Positions 1 through 8,410 of a DNA stretch of 64,000 nt are shown piece after piece (positions within the stretch are counted from its first letter, which is position 1; each line of letters begins with the position of its first letter). This DNA comes from Petralouisia muris (GTDB lineage Bacteria > Bacillota > Clostridia > Lachnospirales > Lachnospiraceae): assembly GCF_004793545.1 (NCBI RefSeq), contig NZ_SRYA01000017.1, positions 29,284 through 93,283 on the forward strand. The letters run 5' to 3'. The notes beneath the pieces are model-generated. The model searched no databases. It was not told where the DNA came from and was given only the letters and a program-made list of their open reading frames with translations. The position numbers and the translations under genes are program-made.

Positions 1-2282
1 TCGCCGAATCCTCCAGGCAGAATCAGATGATCCCCTTTTTTCACAAGCTGTCCGTTCAGCAGCCCGTCTCCCTCAATGACGCTCATCAAAAGGAACGGAT
101 ACTCCTGCTCAAAGGAAGCGTTTCCATCCAAATCCAGCTCAAACACCTCATAATGCTCACAGGAATACAGGGGACACAGTATGTTTTTCTGTACATTCTC
201 TGTATCAATGACACTGTCCGCAGCAGATTTGGCGGGAGCGGTAATCACGTCAATGCTTTTTTCCACATGAAGCTCTCTGGGCTTGCCCCCGGAAAGCCTG
301 TCATAATCATAGACCCGATAGGTGATGTCGCTGTTTTGCTGAGTTTCTAAAATCATCAGCCCTCCCTTGATGGCATGGACGGTTCCCGGGTCAATCTGAA
401 TAAAATCACCTTTTTTTACCGGAATCTCCCGGATAAATTCCTGCCACCTGCCCTGATGTATCATATCGGATAATTCTTCCTTGCTTTTGGCGTTATGCCC
501 GATCACCAGGGACGCGCCTTCGGGACAGTCCATAATGTACCAGCATTCTGTTTTGCCCAGGGAACCATTTTCTCTGGCATTCGCATAGATATCATCAGGA
601 TGCACTTGAATACTCAGGTCGTCCTTGGCGTCAATAATCTTAATCAGCAGCGGAAAACGGTCTTTCTCCACATTTGAGAACAATTCCGGCTCCTCTTTCC
701 ACAGCTCAGACAATTTTTTTCCTGCATACGTCCCTTCTTTTACCGTGCAGTCTCCATTGGGATGGGCTGCAATCCCCCAGCATTCTCCAATATCCTCCCC
801 GGTTACCGGATACCGGAAATCCTCTTTCAGCCGGTTTCCGCCCCAGATATTGTGGGTAAATACCGGATTCAAAAACAAAATTTCGTGCTTTTCTTTGTCT
901 GTCTTTACTCCGGACAGGCAGGCTCCATTGCTTTCCATAACCTTCTGATACCAGTAAGCAGAATCCTTCGGGATACGTTTCTGGGTGGCAAAATCCACAT
1001 ACACCAACCCGAACCGTTCATGATAGCCTTTTTCCCACTCAAAATTATCCAGAAACGTCCAGGCAAAATATCCCCGCAAATCTACCCCTTCCGCAAACAA
1101 CCCGGACAGGCCGCTCAGATACGCATCCAGAAAATCAATCCGGTTCCTGTCATGGACTTTCCCATCTGAGGATACCATGTCGTGGCAGGACATGCCGTTT
1201 TCCGTTATGTAAATAGGCGTTTGATAACGCTCATAGAGAAACTTTATGCCCCAGTACAGGCATTCCGGCGTTACCGGCCACTGGGAAGCGGTTTTGCCAT
1301 GCCCCGGCGTCCGGGACACATATTCCGGCTTCCCGTCCGCCCCGGCGCGGATCTGATACCCATTGTAAATATTCTGTCCCATAAAATCCAAAGGCTGGGA
1401 AATCAGCTTCATATCCTCTTCTGTAATTTCCGGCAGATAATCCCTGTACTTTTCCAGCCCCTCCTGTGGGTATTTTCCAAGAAATACCGGATCGGAAAAC
1501 CAGCTTACGTTCCAGGTCCAGTTATGAAGCTCCTCTTTCATCCCAAAATAAACCCCTCTGGCTGCTTCAATGTCTGCTGGATCATAACCTGCCCCTGGTT
1601 TATGCCAGGGATAGGCCACGCTGCAGGTAGGCGCATATCCGATTTTTATCTCCCTTTCGGCATATTTGCGGAGAGCCAGCACCGCGGAACCATGGGCCAG
1701 CAGCATATGATGCGCCATCTGAAACGTATCCCGGAGGGGAAGCTTTAACCCCGGCGCATGGATGCCGGTGAGATTGCCAAGGCCGATAAAGCACTGAGGT
1801 TCATTGAAGGTAATGAAATATTCGCACAAATCCGAGAAATTCTCTGCCACCACTTTGGCGTAATTTTCAAACCATTTCACCGATTCCCGGTTCACCCAGC
1901 CGCCCTTATCCTGGAGCGCCTGAGGAAATTCCCAGTGAAACATCGTAATGTAGGGAGTAACGCCGTTTTTCTTCATTTCCAGAATCATATCCCGGTAAAG
2001 GTCTATGGCCTTCCGATTCACCTCTCCCGTTCCCTTCGGCAAAATCCTGCTCCAGCTTAAGGAAAAACGATAATGCTTCACTCCCAGAAGCCGCATCAAT
2101 GCAAAATCCTCCCTGTAACGATGAATATGGTCGCAGCTTACTTCTGCATTGGCGCCTTCCAACACCTTTCCCTCTCTGGCAAAGGTGTCCCAGATACATG
2201 TTCCTGCGCCGTCCTCCCGATCTCTTCCTTCTATTTGATAAGCGCTGCTGGCAACGCCCCAGACAAAATTTTCTGGAAACAT
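1..2282 (-). CDS. GH1 beta-glycosidase fused to class I mannose-6-phosphate isomerase (C-terminus cut by window edge)
   Basis: One reading frame runs without a stop from the ATG at 2282 (preceded by AAGGAGG) to the window edge, about 760 codons. Residues 1 to about 445 are a GH1 enzyme, with an N-terminus of MFPENFVWGVASSAYQIEG, an FNEP acid/base motif and a TENG nucleophile motif. In the same frame the protein continues into a type I phosphomannose isomerase: NPVFTHNIWGG, the zinc-site motif QVHPDD, and a C-terminal ILPGGFG near the edge. I checked the frame by codon at about 600, 900-980 and 3-20. The second domain should interconvert mannose 6-phosphate and fructose 6-phosphate. The GH1 domain likely trims glucose or mannose from small beta-linked oligosaccharides. 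There is no signal peptide, so it is cytoplasmic. It is the last visible gene of the mannan locus. The fusion is seen directly; substrate is inferred from context. Confidence 0.88.
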   Translation of the reverse strand, partial: MFPENFVWGVASSAYQIEGRDREDGAGTCIWDTFAREGKVLEGANAEVSCDHIHRYREDFALMRLLGVKHYRFSLSWSRILPKGTGEVNRKAIDLYRDMILEMKKNGVTPYITMFHWEFPQALQDKGGWVNRESVKWFENYAKVVAENFSDLCEYFITFNEPQCFIGLGNLTGIHAPGLKLPLRDTFQMAHHMLLAHGSAVLALRKYAEREIKIGYAPTCSVAYPWHKPGAGYDPADIEAARGVYFGMKEELHNWTWNVSWFSDPVFLGKYPQEGLEKYRDYLPEITEEDMKLISQPLDFMGQNIYNGYQIRAGADGKPEYVSRTPGHGKTASQWPVTPECLYWGIKFLYERYQTPIYITENGMSCHDMVSSDGKVHDRNRIDFLDAYLSGLSGLFAEGVDLRGYFAWTFLDNFEWEKGYHERFGLVYVDFATQKRIPKDSAYWYQKVMESNGACLSGVKTDKEKHEILFLNPVFTHNIWGGNRLKEDFRYPVTGEDIGECWGIAAHPNGDCTVKEGTYAGKKLSELWKEEPELFSNVEKDRFPLLIKIIDAKDDLSIQVHPDDIYANARENGSLGKTECWYIMDCPEGASLVIGHNAKSKEELSDMIHQGRWQEFIREIPVKKGDFIQIDPGTVHAIKGGLMILETQQNSDITYRVYDYDRLSGGKPRELHVEKSIDVITAPAKSAADSVIDTENVQKNILCPLYSCEHYEVFELDLDGNASFEQEYPFLLMSVIEGDGLLNGQLVKKGDHLILPGGFG

Positions 2283-2559
2283 TCTGAATTCCTCCTTATT
2301 TTATGAATTTGTTAGTGCATTTTTCCAAAAATGAGCGAGAAAGGCAGAACATTTCCCTGTATTCGCCGCCAAAACAGCTAATTTTGGGTACACGAAATAA
2401 ACCTGCATTTCTGTAAGCTTTTGAACTTGCTCTCCCGTCTGCAATCAGGAGAGCCGCTTAGTTTCTATGCAGGATTAGCTTGTGGAAAATATTCCCGCCA
2501 ATCACCGGCCCATTTTTCCGTCAATCCTTACGACTTGCTGCTGCCTCTTCCTTTCCTCT
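2283..2559. other. Intergenic region with a weak hairpin
   Basis: No gene is seen. A 7-bp inverted repeat (GCTCTCC/GGAGAGC, 2429-2454, 12-nt loop) lies between the CE17 gene and the GH1-ManA gene. It lacks an adjacent T-tract, so it is not a convincing intrinsic terminator. A strong ribosome-binding site for the fusion gene lies at its right-hand border. Confidence 0.4.
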
Positions 2560-3636
2560 TCAGGCAATAATCAATGATAAGAGATAAAACGGCGCTGCAT
2601 TTTCCCCTTCATCCGCAAGAACCTCCAGCTCCACACAATGATTTCTCCTCTCACCATGATGAAGAATTGGCTCTAAGTAAAGGCAGTCGCCCCAATCCTC
2701 TTCAAAATTTCCATCCAGTATCCGAACATTCTCTGAGTCACCGTCTAACGTCAGCTTCGCACGCAGAGCTGGTTTTGTCACCGTTTTCCGGTACTGAACA
2801 GCAATGCAGGACGCCGTAACCTCAAATAAAATTTTTGCGCCTGCTTTTTTTCCAATCCAGCCGTTTTTAAAAATATCCAGATGGCCCTTCTTCTCTTCTG
2901 CATCTGCCAAAAAGCCCAAAAGCTCCGGACAAATTTCACAGATGGTCAGTCTCTTTGCCTGTTCATACGCATTCTCTGTCAAAGGCTCCGGAAACGAAGC
3001 TTCTACTTCCGGCTCCTGCCCGTCTGCCCGGACCTGCTCAAAATACGCGATGATCTCCTCCGCCAGCAGTTCATGCCCTTTGTCATTCGGATGCAGTCCG
3101 TCCTGCGTCAGTTCATCTCTTGTATACACGCCTGATTTCATCCGTTGATACACGGTATCCTTTATGCTCACATGGGGCACATGGTACCAGTCCCCTATGG
3201 CGTTGTGATACTCCTGGGCGTTTACGCCGGTATCGTAAAACACATTATTCAGCAGTAACACTGCCGGTTCAGACTTCCAGGTCAGTACTTTCCGCAATAA
3301 TCCTTCATAGGTTTCCTGGAAAAATTTATTTGCTTCATCATTCACACTGAAATCTATCACCACCAGATCCGGCTGATACATCAGCAGATCCGTTACCACC
3401 CTGGATACTCCAAAATGAGAGGTGGTTCCTCCAATTCCGCCATTGACATAATGAAGCTCTGCCTTTGGAAATGTCCGTTCCCACCACTGAAACACACGGT
3501 ATGCATAAGAATTCTCATGCGCCGTCGCTGCACAGTCCTGTGTAATGGAGCCTCCAAAAAAACCAATGGTCAGCGCTTCGCCCTTTTCGGCCCTCTGCAT
3601 GCACTTTTTCAATCTTGTCAAATCTATCCGTCCCAT
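2560..3636 (-). CDS. SGNH-hydrolase acetyl esterase, CE17-like (mannan deacetylation)
   Basis: A 358-residue cytoplasmic protein without a signal peptide. The N-terminal two thirds are an SGNH hydrolase: block I GGSITQ near residue 29 with the nucleophile Ser, a block with GGIGG, a DFSVNDEAN block, and the catalytic DGLHPNDKGH (Asp and His) near residue 180. The remainder, from about 230, is a beta-rich domain resembling the CBM35-type module of Roseburia mannan esterases. In that family (CE17) the enzyme removes 2-O-acetyl groups from mannosyl residues of imported manno-oligosaccharides. It starts 3 nt after the stop of the CE2 gene, so the two are translated together and probably act on different acetyl positions. 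Function rests on motif pattern and context. Confidence 0.8.
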   Translation of the reverse strand: MGRIDLTRLKKCMQRAEKGEALTIGFFGGSITQDCAATAHENSYAYRVFQWWERTFPKAELHYVNGGIGGTTSHFGVSRVVTDLLMYQPDLVVIDFSVNDEANKFFQETYEGLLRKVLTWKSEPAVLLLNNVFYDTGVNAQEYHNAIGDWYHVPHVSIKDTVYQRMKSGVYTRDELTQDGLHPNDKGHELLAEEIIAYFEQVRADGQEPEVEASFPEPLTENAYEQAKRLTICEICPELLGFLADAEEKKGHLDIFKNGWIGKKAGAKILFEVTASCIAVQYRKTVTKPALRAKLTLDGDSENVRILDGNFEEDWGDCLYLEPILHHGERRNHCVELEVLADEGENAAPFYLLSLIIA

Positions 3637-3639
3637 TTG

Positions 3640-4686
3640 CTACTCCCATCCGTCTATCTTAAGACTTTCAATATACCCAGCAAGCTCTTCTGCCATTTCC
3701 TCTGCCTCCGGAATCCTCAGATGCCCCGGCGTGCCTTTCCCATTACGTTGAAAAAGATACTGCGTAATCCTCTCATCTTTCATCTCCCGCACTGCCTGTG
3801 CGATCGCCTGATCCCATGCCTCATCATGTTCCAAAAGGGTAGTGCAGCAGATAATCTGCGCAGATGGATATTTCTCCCGAAGTTTGCCCAGAAATGATTG
3901 ATAATGATTTCTCCACGTTACCGCTTTCTCTCCGTCAGGATCTTCTTTCATATAATCCTCCGGATGGCTGTCGTTCTGCCCGATGGCAACAATCACCGCC
4001 TGCGGCGTGTACCTGGAAAAATCCCAAGCCATTTCTTCCCGCAGCTCTGGGTGATAATGAATCTTGTCCCAGGCTGTCTCCATTCCTATGTAATCCGGAT
4101 CATGGAACCATCCCGTTTGATCCATCAGGGCAATTCCTCCCTGGGCAATATCGTGAATCTGGGCGTTCAGCTTCCGCGCTGTCATCCAGGCGTAAGAATA
4201 CCAGCTGTTCGAATATTCCCCGTTATGCTCCGGGTCCTCTTTCCCTGCATATTCCACCGCTTCTGAAACTTCTCCCGCCGATACAGAATCTCCATATACT
4301 TCGATTTTCCGTTCCGGCTTCCCGGGCAGTTCCAGAAGCTCTGCCCCTTCTGCAAGCTCCACTCCCAGGAAAGCAAACTCGTGGCAGGCGTCCTGCCTCT
4401 TAAAAAACAAGACCTCATGCTCCTGCTCTTTTGTCTCTTTTACTTCTATTTTAATGGAGGCAATTCCCCTTTGGGGCAATGCAAAGGCAGACTGCCTGCC
4501 ATCCAGTATGCATCCCAGATAATTGTCCCAATACGCCCCATGGTTTTTCACAGAAACCCTTAATTCATTCCCTGTAAACCTCATTCCAACTGAAGTGCAT
4601 GGATATACAAAAACCGGTTCTTTTGGATTGCTCCAGTCAATCCTTCCGCTGTAAGATAATTTCTCGTTATCTGGCTGTATTTTCAT
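3640..4686 (-). CDS. CE2-family acetyl esterase (jelly-roll plus SGNH domain)
   Basis: About 348 residues, no signal peptide. An N-terminal beta-sandwich (about 1-130) precedes an SGNH domain with GDSVSAG (nucleophile Ser), AIGQND, and the C-terminal TPGHLRIPE segment carrying the catalytic His. This order is typical of carbohydrate esterase family 2, which removes acetyl groups mainly from 3-, 4- and 6-positions and complements CE17. Two ATGs sit six bases apart. The second (4686) is chosen because AAAGGAGG lies six bases before it, whereas it directly abuts the first. The start lies inside the end of the YesL-like gene, so the pair is translationally coupled. Confidence 0.82.
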   Translation of the reverse strand: MKIQPDNEKLSYSGRIDWSNPKEPVFVYPCTSVGMRFTGNELRVSVKNHGAYWDNYLGCILDGRQSAFALPQRGIASIKIEVKETKEQEHEVLFFKRQDACHEFAFLGVELAEGAELLELPGKPERKIEVYGDSVSAGEVSEAVEYAGKEDPEHNGEYSNSWYSYAWMTARKLNAQIHDIAQGGIALMDQTGWFHDPDYIGMETAWDKIHYHPELREEMAWDFSRYTPQAVIVAIGQNDSHPEDYMKEDPDGEKAVTWRNHYQSFLGKLREKYPSAQIICCTTLLEHDEAWDQAIAQAVREMKDERITQYLFQRNGKGTPGHLRIPEAEEMAEELAGYIESLKIDGWE

Positions 4687-5308
4687 CTTCATCCTCCTTT
4701 CGATGAATCAATTTTTGAAAAATCCCTGATAAAAATAAACTATTCACCCAGGCAGTCAGGGAAAATCCTGCCACACAGAAAATCGGCATTGCAGCCATTG
4801 TATAAAACTCCCCTGCCGCGATGCACACTGCCGGAATGCAGTTCAGCGCTGTCATCGCAAGCGTTGCCGGAAGATTCCGAAACGCAAGGAATAATGCATT
4901 CCTCAACGTGTTTTTTGTGCTGTTTTGGAATCTTGCCTGCAAGGGAAAGGCATAAGTAAAGGTAAAAGACCAAAGCGCCACCAGGACGCCAATTGCAAGA
5001 TTCAGCATTTTCCAGAGATTTTTGCCATACAGCACATCAAACAGCAGGATTCCGCCTGTAATCAGGAAAATTAACCACAGCTTCGTACTCTGCTTCCACT
5101 CTGATCGGCAAGCCTGAAAATACTCTCTTGCCACATACCTGCTTTCTCCCCGCACCCGCCGAAGCGCCACCTGATACAGAGCCGTCATAGTCATTCCCAG
5201 GGTAATCACAGGCAGTGAAGTAATCACAAACAACACATTCAGTATGATCCAGTCTCCAAGATTTCCCATAAATTCAAAAAACGGATGTTCTATTGATAAT
5301 TTTTTCAA
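4667..5308 (-). CDS. YesL-family (DUF624) membrane protein
   Basis: 213 residues with about five hydrophobic membrane segments (about 18-45, 75-95, 100-120, 140-165, 170-195) and the N-terminal FFEFMGNLGDWIILN pattern typical of YesL/DUF624 proteins. Members of this family are commonly encoded beside sugar ABC-transporter permeases in Bacillus and Lachnospiraceae, but their biochemical role is not established. Here it lies in the mannan operon directly upstream of the two acetyl esterases and downstream of a single-pass membrane protein. A supporting role in oligosaccharide transport is an inference from location. Confidence 0.8.
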   Translation of the reverse strand: MKKLSIEHPFFEFMGNLGDWIILNVLFVITSLPVITLGMTMTALYQVALRRVRGESRYVAREYFQACRSEWKQSTKLWLIFLITGGILLFDVLYGKNLWKMLNLAIGVLVALWSFTFTYAFPLQARFQNSTKNTLRNALFLAFRNLPATLAMTALNCIPAVCIAAGEFYTMAAMPIFCVAGFSLTAWVNSLFLSGIFQKLIHRKEDEDENTAR

Positions 5309-5355
5309 CGTCCTTCCTCCTGTTTTTCTAACCCGTAAGCCAAATGCTTAATTTT

Positions 5356-6000
5356 TCATATAACTTTCCCCTGCAGATATTTCAGAAAACTCCTGCTCTC
5401 GGCCGTGTGCTGCCCGGAGGAAGGAAAAGCAAGCAGCAGCTTCTCATCCGCTTTCCCGGTTACCCGTTCTGTAAAGCTGTCGTTTCCAAGCACCACTGCA
5501 CTGCACTGACCTTCCTCCATATAAACGGTGAAGCCTTCTGTTTCCTGCTCCTCTAATACTCGAAACCTTCCTCCCATCTCTTTACAATGGCGGTAAAAAC
5601 TCTCGGACATAATCACAGCGTCAATCTCCTGATTCTGCCACTGGAAGAAAAATTTCTCATAGGAACTTTCATTTGCACCTTCTAACCGGAACTCGCCATA
5701 AGAGAACTGATAATCAGAATCAATGACAACCCTGTTTTCCGGAAGCCCGGCTTCCTTTGCAAAGGCATCGGCCATTTCCTGATCCCTTGCTGCATCCATT
5801 TCCTGATTTACAATGATACAGGTGAACTCCGGCTTCTTATTTCCGAATGCATAATGTGCCGCAAATAAAACAACCAGAGCAGCGATGGACACAAAAATCA
5901 GGATATGATACCAATAGTATGCCAGGATATAAGAACATGTCTCCTGCCTGTTCATACCAGAAGTTTTCTCCTTAATATCTCTCCAATACTTTCTTATCAA
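5356..6000 (-). CDS. Single-pass membrane-anchored protein of unknown function
   Basis: About 214 residues. A short cytoplasmic N-terminus is followed by one membrane helix (about 27-50: ILAYYWYHILIFVSIAALVV) and an outside domain of about 160 residues rich in acidic and aromatic residues. It has no motif that I recognise. The proposed start is a TTG with GAGGAGGGGCGG just upstream; an internal ATG at Met16 is an alternative. It pairs with the YesL-like protein and lies between the GH130_1 phosphorylase and the esterases, so it belongs to the mannan operon. It could be an accessory transporter or cell-surface factor; nothing in the sequence decides this. Confidence 0.7.
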   Translation of the reverse strand: MIRKYWRDIKEKTSGMNRQETCSYILAYYWYHILIFVSIAALVVLFAAHYAFGNKKPEFTCIIVNQEMDAARDQEMADAFAKEAGLPENRVVIDSDYQFSYGEFRLEGANESSYEKFFFQWQNQEIDAVIMSESFYRHCKEMGGRFRVLEEQETEGFTVYMEEGQCSAVVLGNDSFTERVTGKADEKLLLAFPSSGQHTAESRSFLKYLQGKVI

Positions 6001-6061
6001 CCGTCCGCCCCTCCTCTGATTCTTCTATCCGGGCGGCATAAGCCGCCCGCAATACATTTGC

Positions 6062-7228
6062 TTATTTCAAAAGCTCCAGATTCCGCCCGATCAGTTCACA
6101 TCTCTGCTTTACGCAGTCTGCAGAACGCAGAGGATCCTTCGGAGTGGAAAAAAGATAATCCTCCAGCTTATCCACTGTAGTGGTTGCCACATGCATCCTG
6201 GTATCGCAGGAAGCGTAGTAAATGTAGATATCTCCATTTTCCCTTGCAATTGCCCCGTTGGTAAATACCACATTCGACACATCCCCGACTCGCTCATTTC
6301 CAAGGGGAACCAGAAATACCCCAGAGGGCTCTGCAATCACCTTCGAAGGGTTCTCCAACTCTGTCCCATACACATACAGGACATAGCGCAGCCCTGCCGC
6401 TGTATTCCGGACGCCGTGGGAGATATGAATCCAGCACTTCTTCCCTTTAATCGGCGGCGCTCCGGCTCCATTTTTCGACTCGGTAAGCGTATGGTAAATC
6501 CGCTTACTGATAATCTTTTCCTCATCAATCACCGCATGCGTAATGTCTTCACACAGCCCGAACCCGATTCCGCCGCCGCTTCCAGTCTCAATAAATCCGT
6601 CCATGGGCCTTGTGTAAAAGGCGTACTTTCCGTCTACAAATTCTGGATGGAGCGCCACATTCCTCTGCTGGGGTGACCGAAGCGTTTTCAGATTATCCAG
6701 GCGTTCCCATGTCTTCAAATCCTTCGTCCTGACAATCCCGGATTCTGCAACCGCTGCAGATAAATCTGTATTCTCCCTGTCCTTGCTCTCGGAGCAGAAC
6801 AATCCATAAATCCAACCATCCTCATGCTGCGTCAGACGCATATCATATACATTGGTTTCTTCCGGGCAGGTATCTGGCAGAACCACCGGATAATCCCAGA
6901 AATGGAACCCGTCAATCCCTGTCTCGCTTTCTGCCACTGCAAAGAATGATTTTCTGTCGTTTCCTTCCACGCGCACCACAAGATAATATTTTCCGTCCAT
7001 ATAAATGGCGCCGGAATTCATAACTGCATTAATCCCCAGACGTTCCATAAAATACGGATTCGTCTCTTCATTCAGATCGTATCTCCAGTGAACCGGGGCA
7101 AATTCCCTGGTCAGCACCGGATATTCATATCTGTCATAAATCCCATTATAAAAACTGCTCTTCTGATTCCTTCTTGCAATCAGATGATCTAACTTTTCCT
7201 GTTCTATGTAATACTGCTTATGAAGCAT
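6062..7228 (-). CDS. GH130_1 4-O-beta-D-mannosyl-D-glucose phosphorylase
   Basis: 388 residues, the usual size for GH130 subfamily 1. The five-bladed propeller repeats can be followed: [35 protein letters not shown] with the likely catalytic Asp, and the SGGGIGFG and GAGAPPI stretches that line the phosphate and sugar site. These enzymes convert beta-mannosyl-1,4-glucose plus phosphate to mannose 1-phosphate and glucose. The gene overlaps the upstream epimerase gene by 11 nt, and the epimerase makes exactly this substrate from mannobiose, so the two steps are coupled in one message. Start ATG has GGAGG seven bases upstream. Confidence 0.9.
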   Translation of the reverse strand: MLHKQYYIEQEKLDHLIARRNQKSSFYNGIYDRYEYPVLTREFAPVHWRYDLNEETNPYFMERLGINAVMNSGAIYMDGKYYLVVRVEGNDRKSFFAVAESETGIDGFHFWDYPVVLPDTCPEETNVYDMRLTQHEDGWIYGLFCSESKDRENTDLSAAVAESGIVRTKDLKTWERLDNLKTLRSPQQRNVALHPEFVDGKYAFYTRPMDGFIETGSGGGIGFGLCEDITHAVIDEEKIISKRIYHTLTESKNGAGAPPIKGKKCWIHISHGVRNTAAGLRYVLYVYGTELENPSKVIAEPSGVFLVPLGNERVGDVSNVVFTNGAIARENGDIYIYYASCDTRMHVATTTVDKLEDYLFSTPKDPLRSADCVKQRCELIGRNLELLK

Positions 7229-8387
7229 CCTTAAGCCTCCTTATTACCTCAAGACACATTCTTCCATTATGGTACGGGCATTTCCACGGTTCCACGATTG
7301 GCTCCTCAATGGGATTCCTGTCTTTATCCAGCCCCGAAAACCATTCGGAACCCTGCCGTTTATCAATCATATAATCCCTGATATAATTCCAGATATCTTT
7401 TGCCGCTTCCAGATATTCTTTCTTTCCCTGCTTCTGATATCCATTCAGAAACCCAACCACTGCCTCTGCCTGCACCCACCAGACGCGGGTGGTATCTACA
7501 ACTCCTTTTTCCGCCTCGTTGACCAAAGAATGATCCATATAGGCTCTGTTGTAAATATTTTCTGTAATCGTCCGTGTGATTGGCGCAAGTTTCTCTTGAT
7601 AAGAAACATCCCCTAAAATCTCCAATCCCCGGTCCACAAGCCATGCCGTCTCAATATCATGCCCATAGGAATACAGGTCAATCAGCGTATTCCATGTTTT
7701 GTCAAAAAAGACCTCCTGACGCCCCAGCTTTTGGTTATAAATCTTGTCTGCCATAAGATCCAGCATATACCTCAGCCTGTCTGCAACACAGGCTTCCTTT
7801 GTGACCCGGTACAGCTCTGTATACGCTTCAAACACATGGAGCAGGGTATTCATGGTTTTTTCTGCCATCACCCCATTTTCGGAAAGCTTATCATTATCTG
7901 CCGGCTGGAACTCCCTGCTGAAGGCTTCCAAATACCCATATTCGTCCGTACATTTTTCTTCCACCAGCCGATACAGGCTGTGGGCAATTTCCAACGCTTC
8001 CGGATCTTTCGATGCATCATAGTAGGACGACAGTGCGTAGATTGCAAACGCCTGATTATAGGTATGCTTCGTGGTATCCTCTGGCTCTCCTGTATAATCC
8101 AAAGACCAGTAAACGCCTCCATATTCCTTGTCCAGGCAATGCTCCTTCAGAAAGAGGAAAGCATGGCGCGCATCCGACAGCAGTGCATCTTCGCCCAGTG
8201 TCAGATAGGCGTTGGAAAAAAACCAAAGGATTCTGCTGTTTAAGATACAGCCTTTTACGGCCTCTTTATCCAATTCCAAATCATATCCCAGATAACCATA
8301 GAACCCTCCATGCCTGTCATCCCTAAGCCCATGCCAAAATGGAATGAGCGCGCCTGTCAAATGCTGTTTTATCTCTGTAGCAAACAT
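7218..8387 (-). CDS. Cellobiose 2-epimerase (AGE superfamily)
   Basis: About 389 residues forming an (alpha/alpha)6 barrel, close to characterised cellobiose 2-epimerases. Diagnostic stretches are [67 protein letters not shown] and [14 protein letters not shown], containing the Arg and His residues used in epimerisation. It would interconvert mannobiose and mannosyl-glucose, feeding the GH130_1 phosphorylase downstream. An ATG exists five codons earlier (8402), but the AGGAGG box lies between the two, so the ATG at 8387 is the real start. Cytoplasmic. Confidence 0.9.
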   Translation of the reverse strand: MFATEIKQHLTGALIPFWHGLRDDRHGGFYGYLGYDLELDKEAVKGCILNSRILWFFSNAYLTLGEDALLSDARHAFLFLKEHCLDKEYGGVYWSLDYTGEPEDTTKHTYNQAFAIYALSSYYDASKDPEALEIAHSLYRLVEEKCTDEYGYLEAFSREFQPADNDKLSENGVMAEKTMNTLLHVFEAYTELYRVTKEACVADRLRYMLDLMADKIYNQKLGRQEVFFDKTWNTLIDLYSYGHDIETAWLVDRGLEILGDVSYQEKLAPITRTITENIYNRAYMDHSLVNEAEKGVVDTTRVWWVQAEAVVGFLNGYQKQGKKEYLEAAKDIWNYIRDYMIDKRQGSEWFSGLDKDRNPIEEPIVEPWKCPYHNGRMCLEVIRRLKDAS

Positions 8388-8410
8388 TTTTCCTCCTTGC
8401 ATAACCTTAC

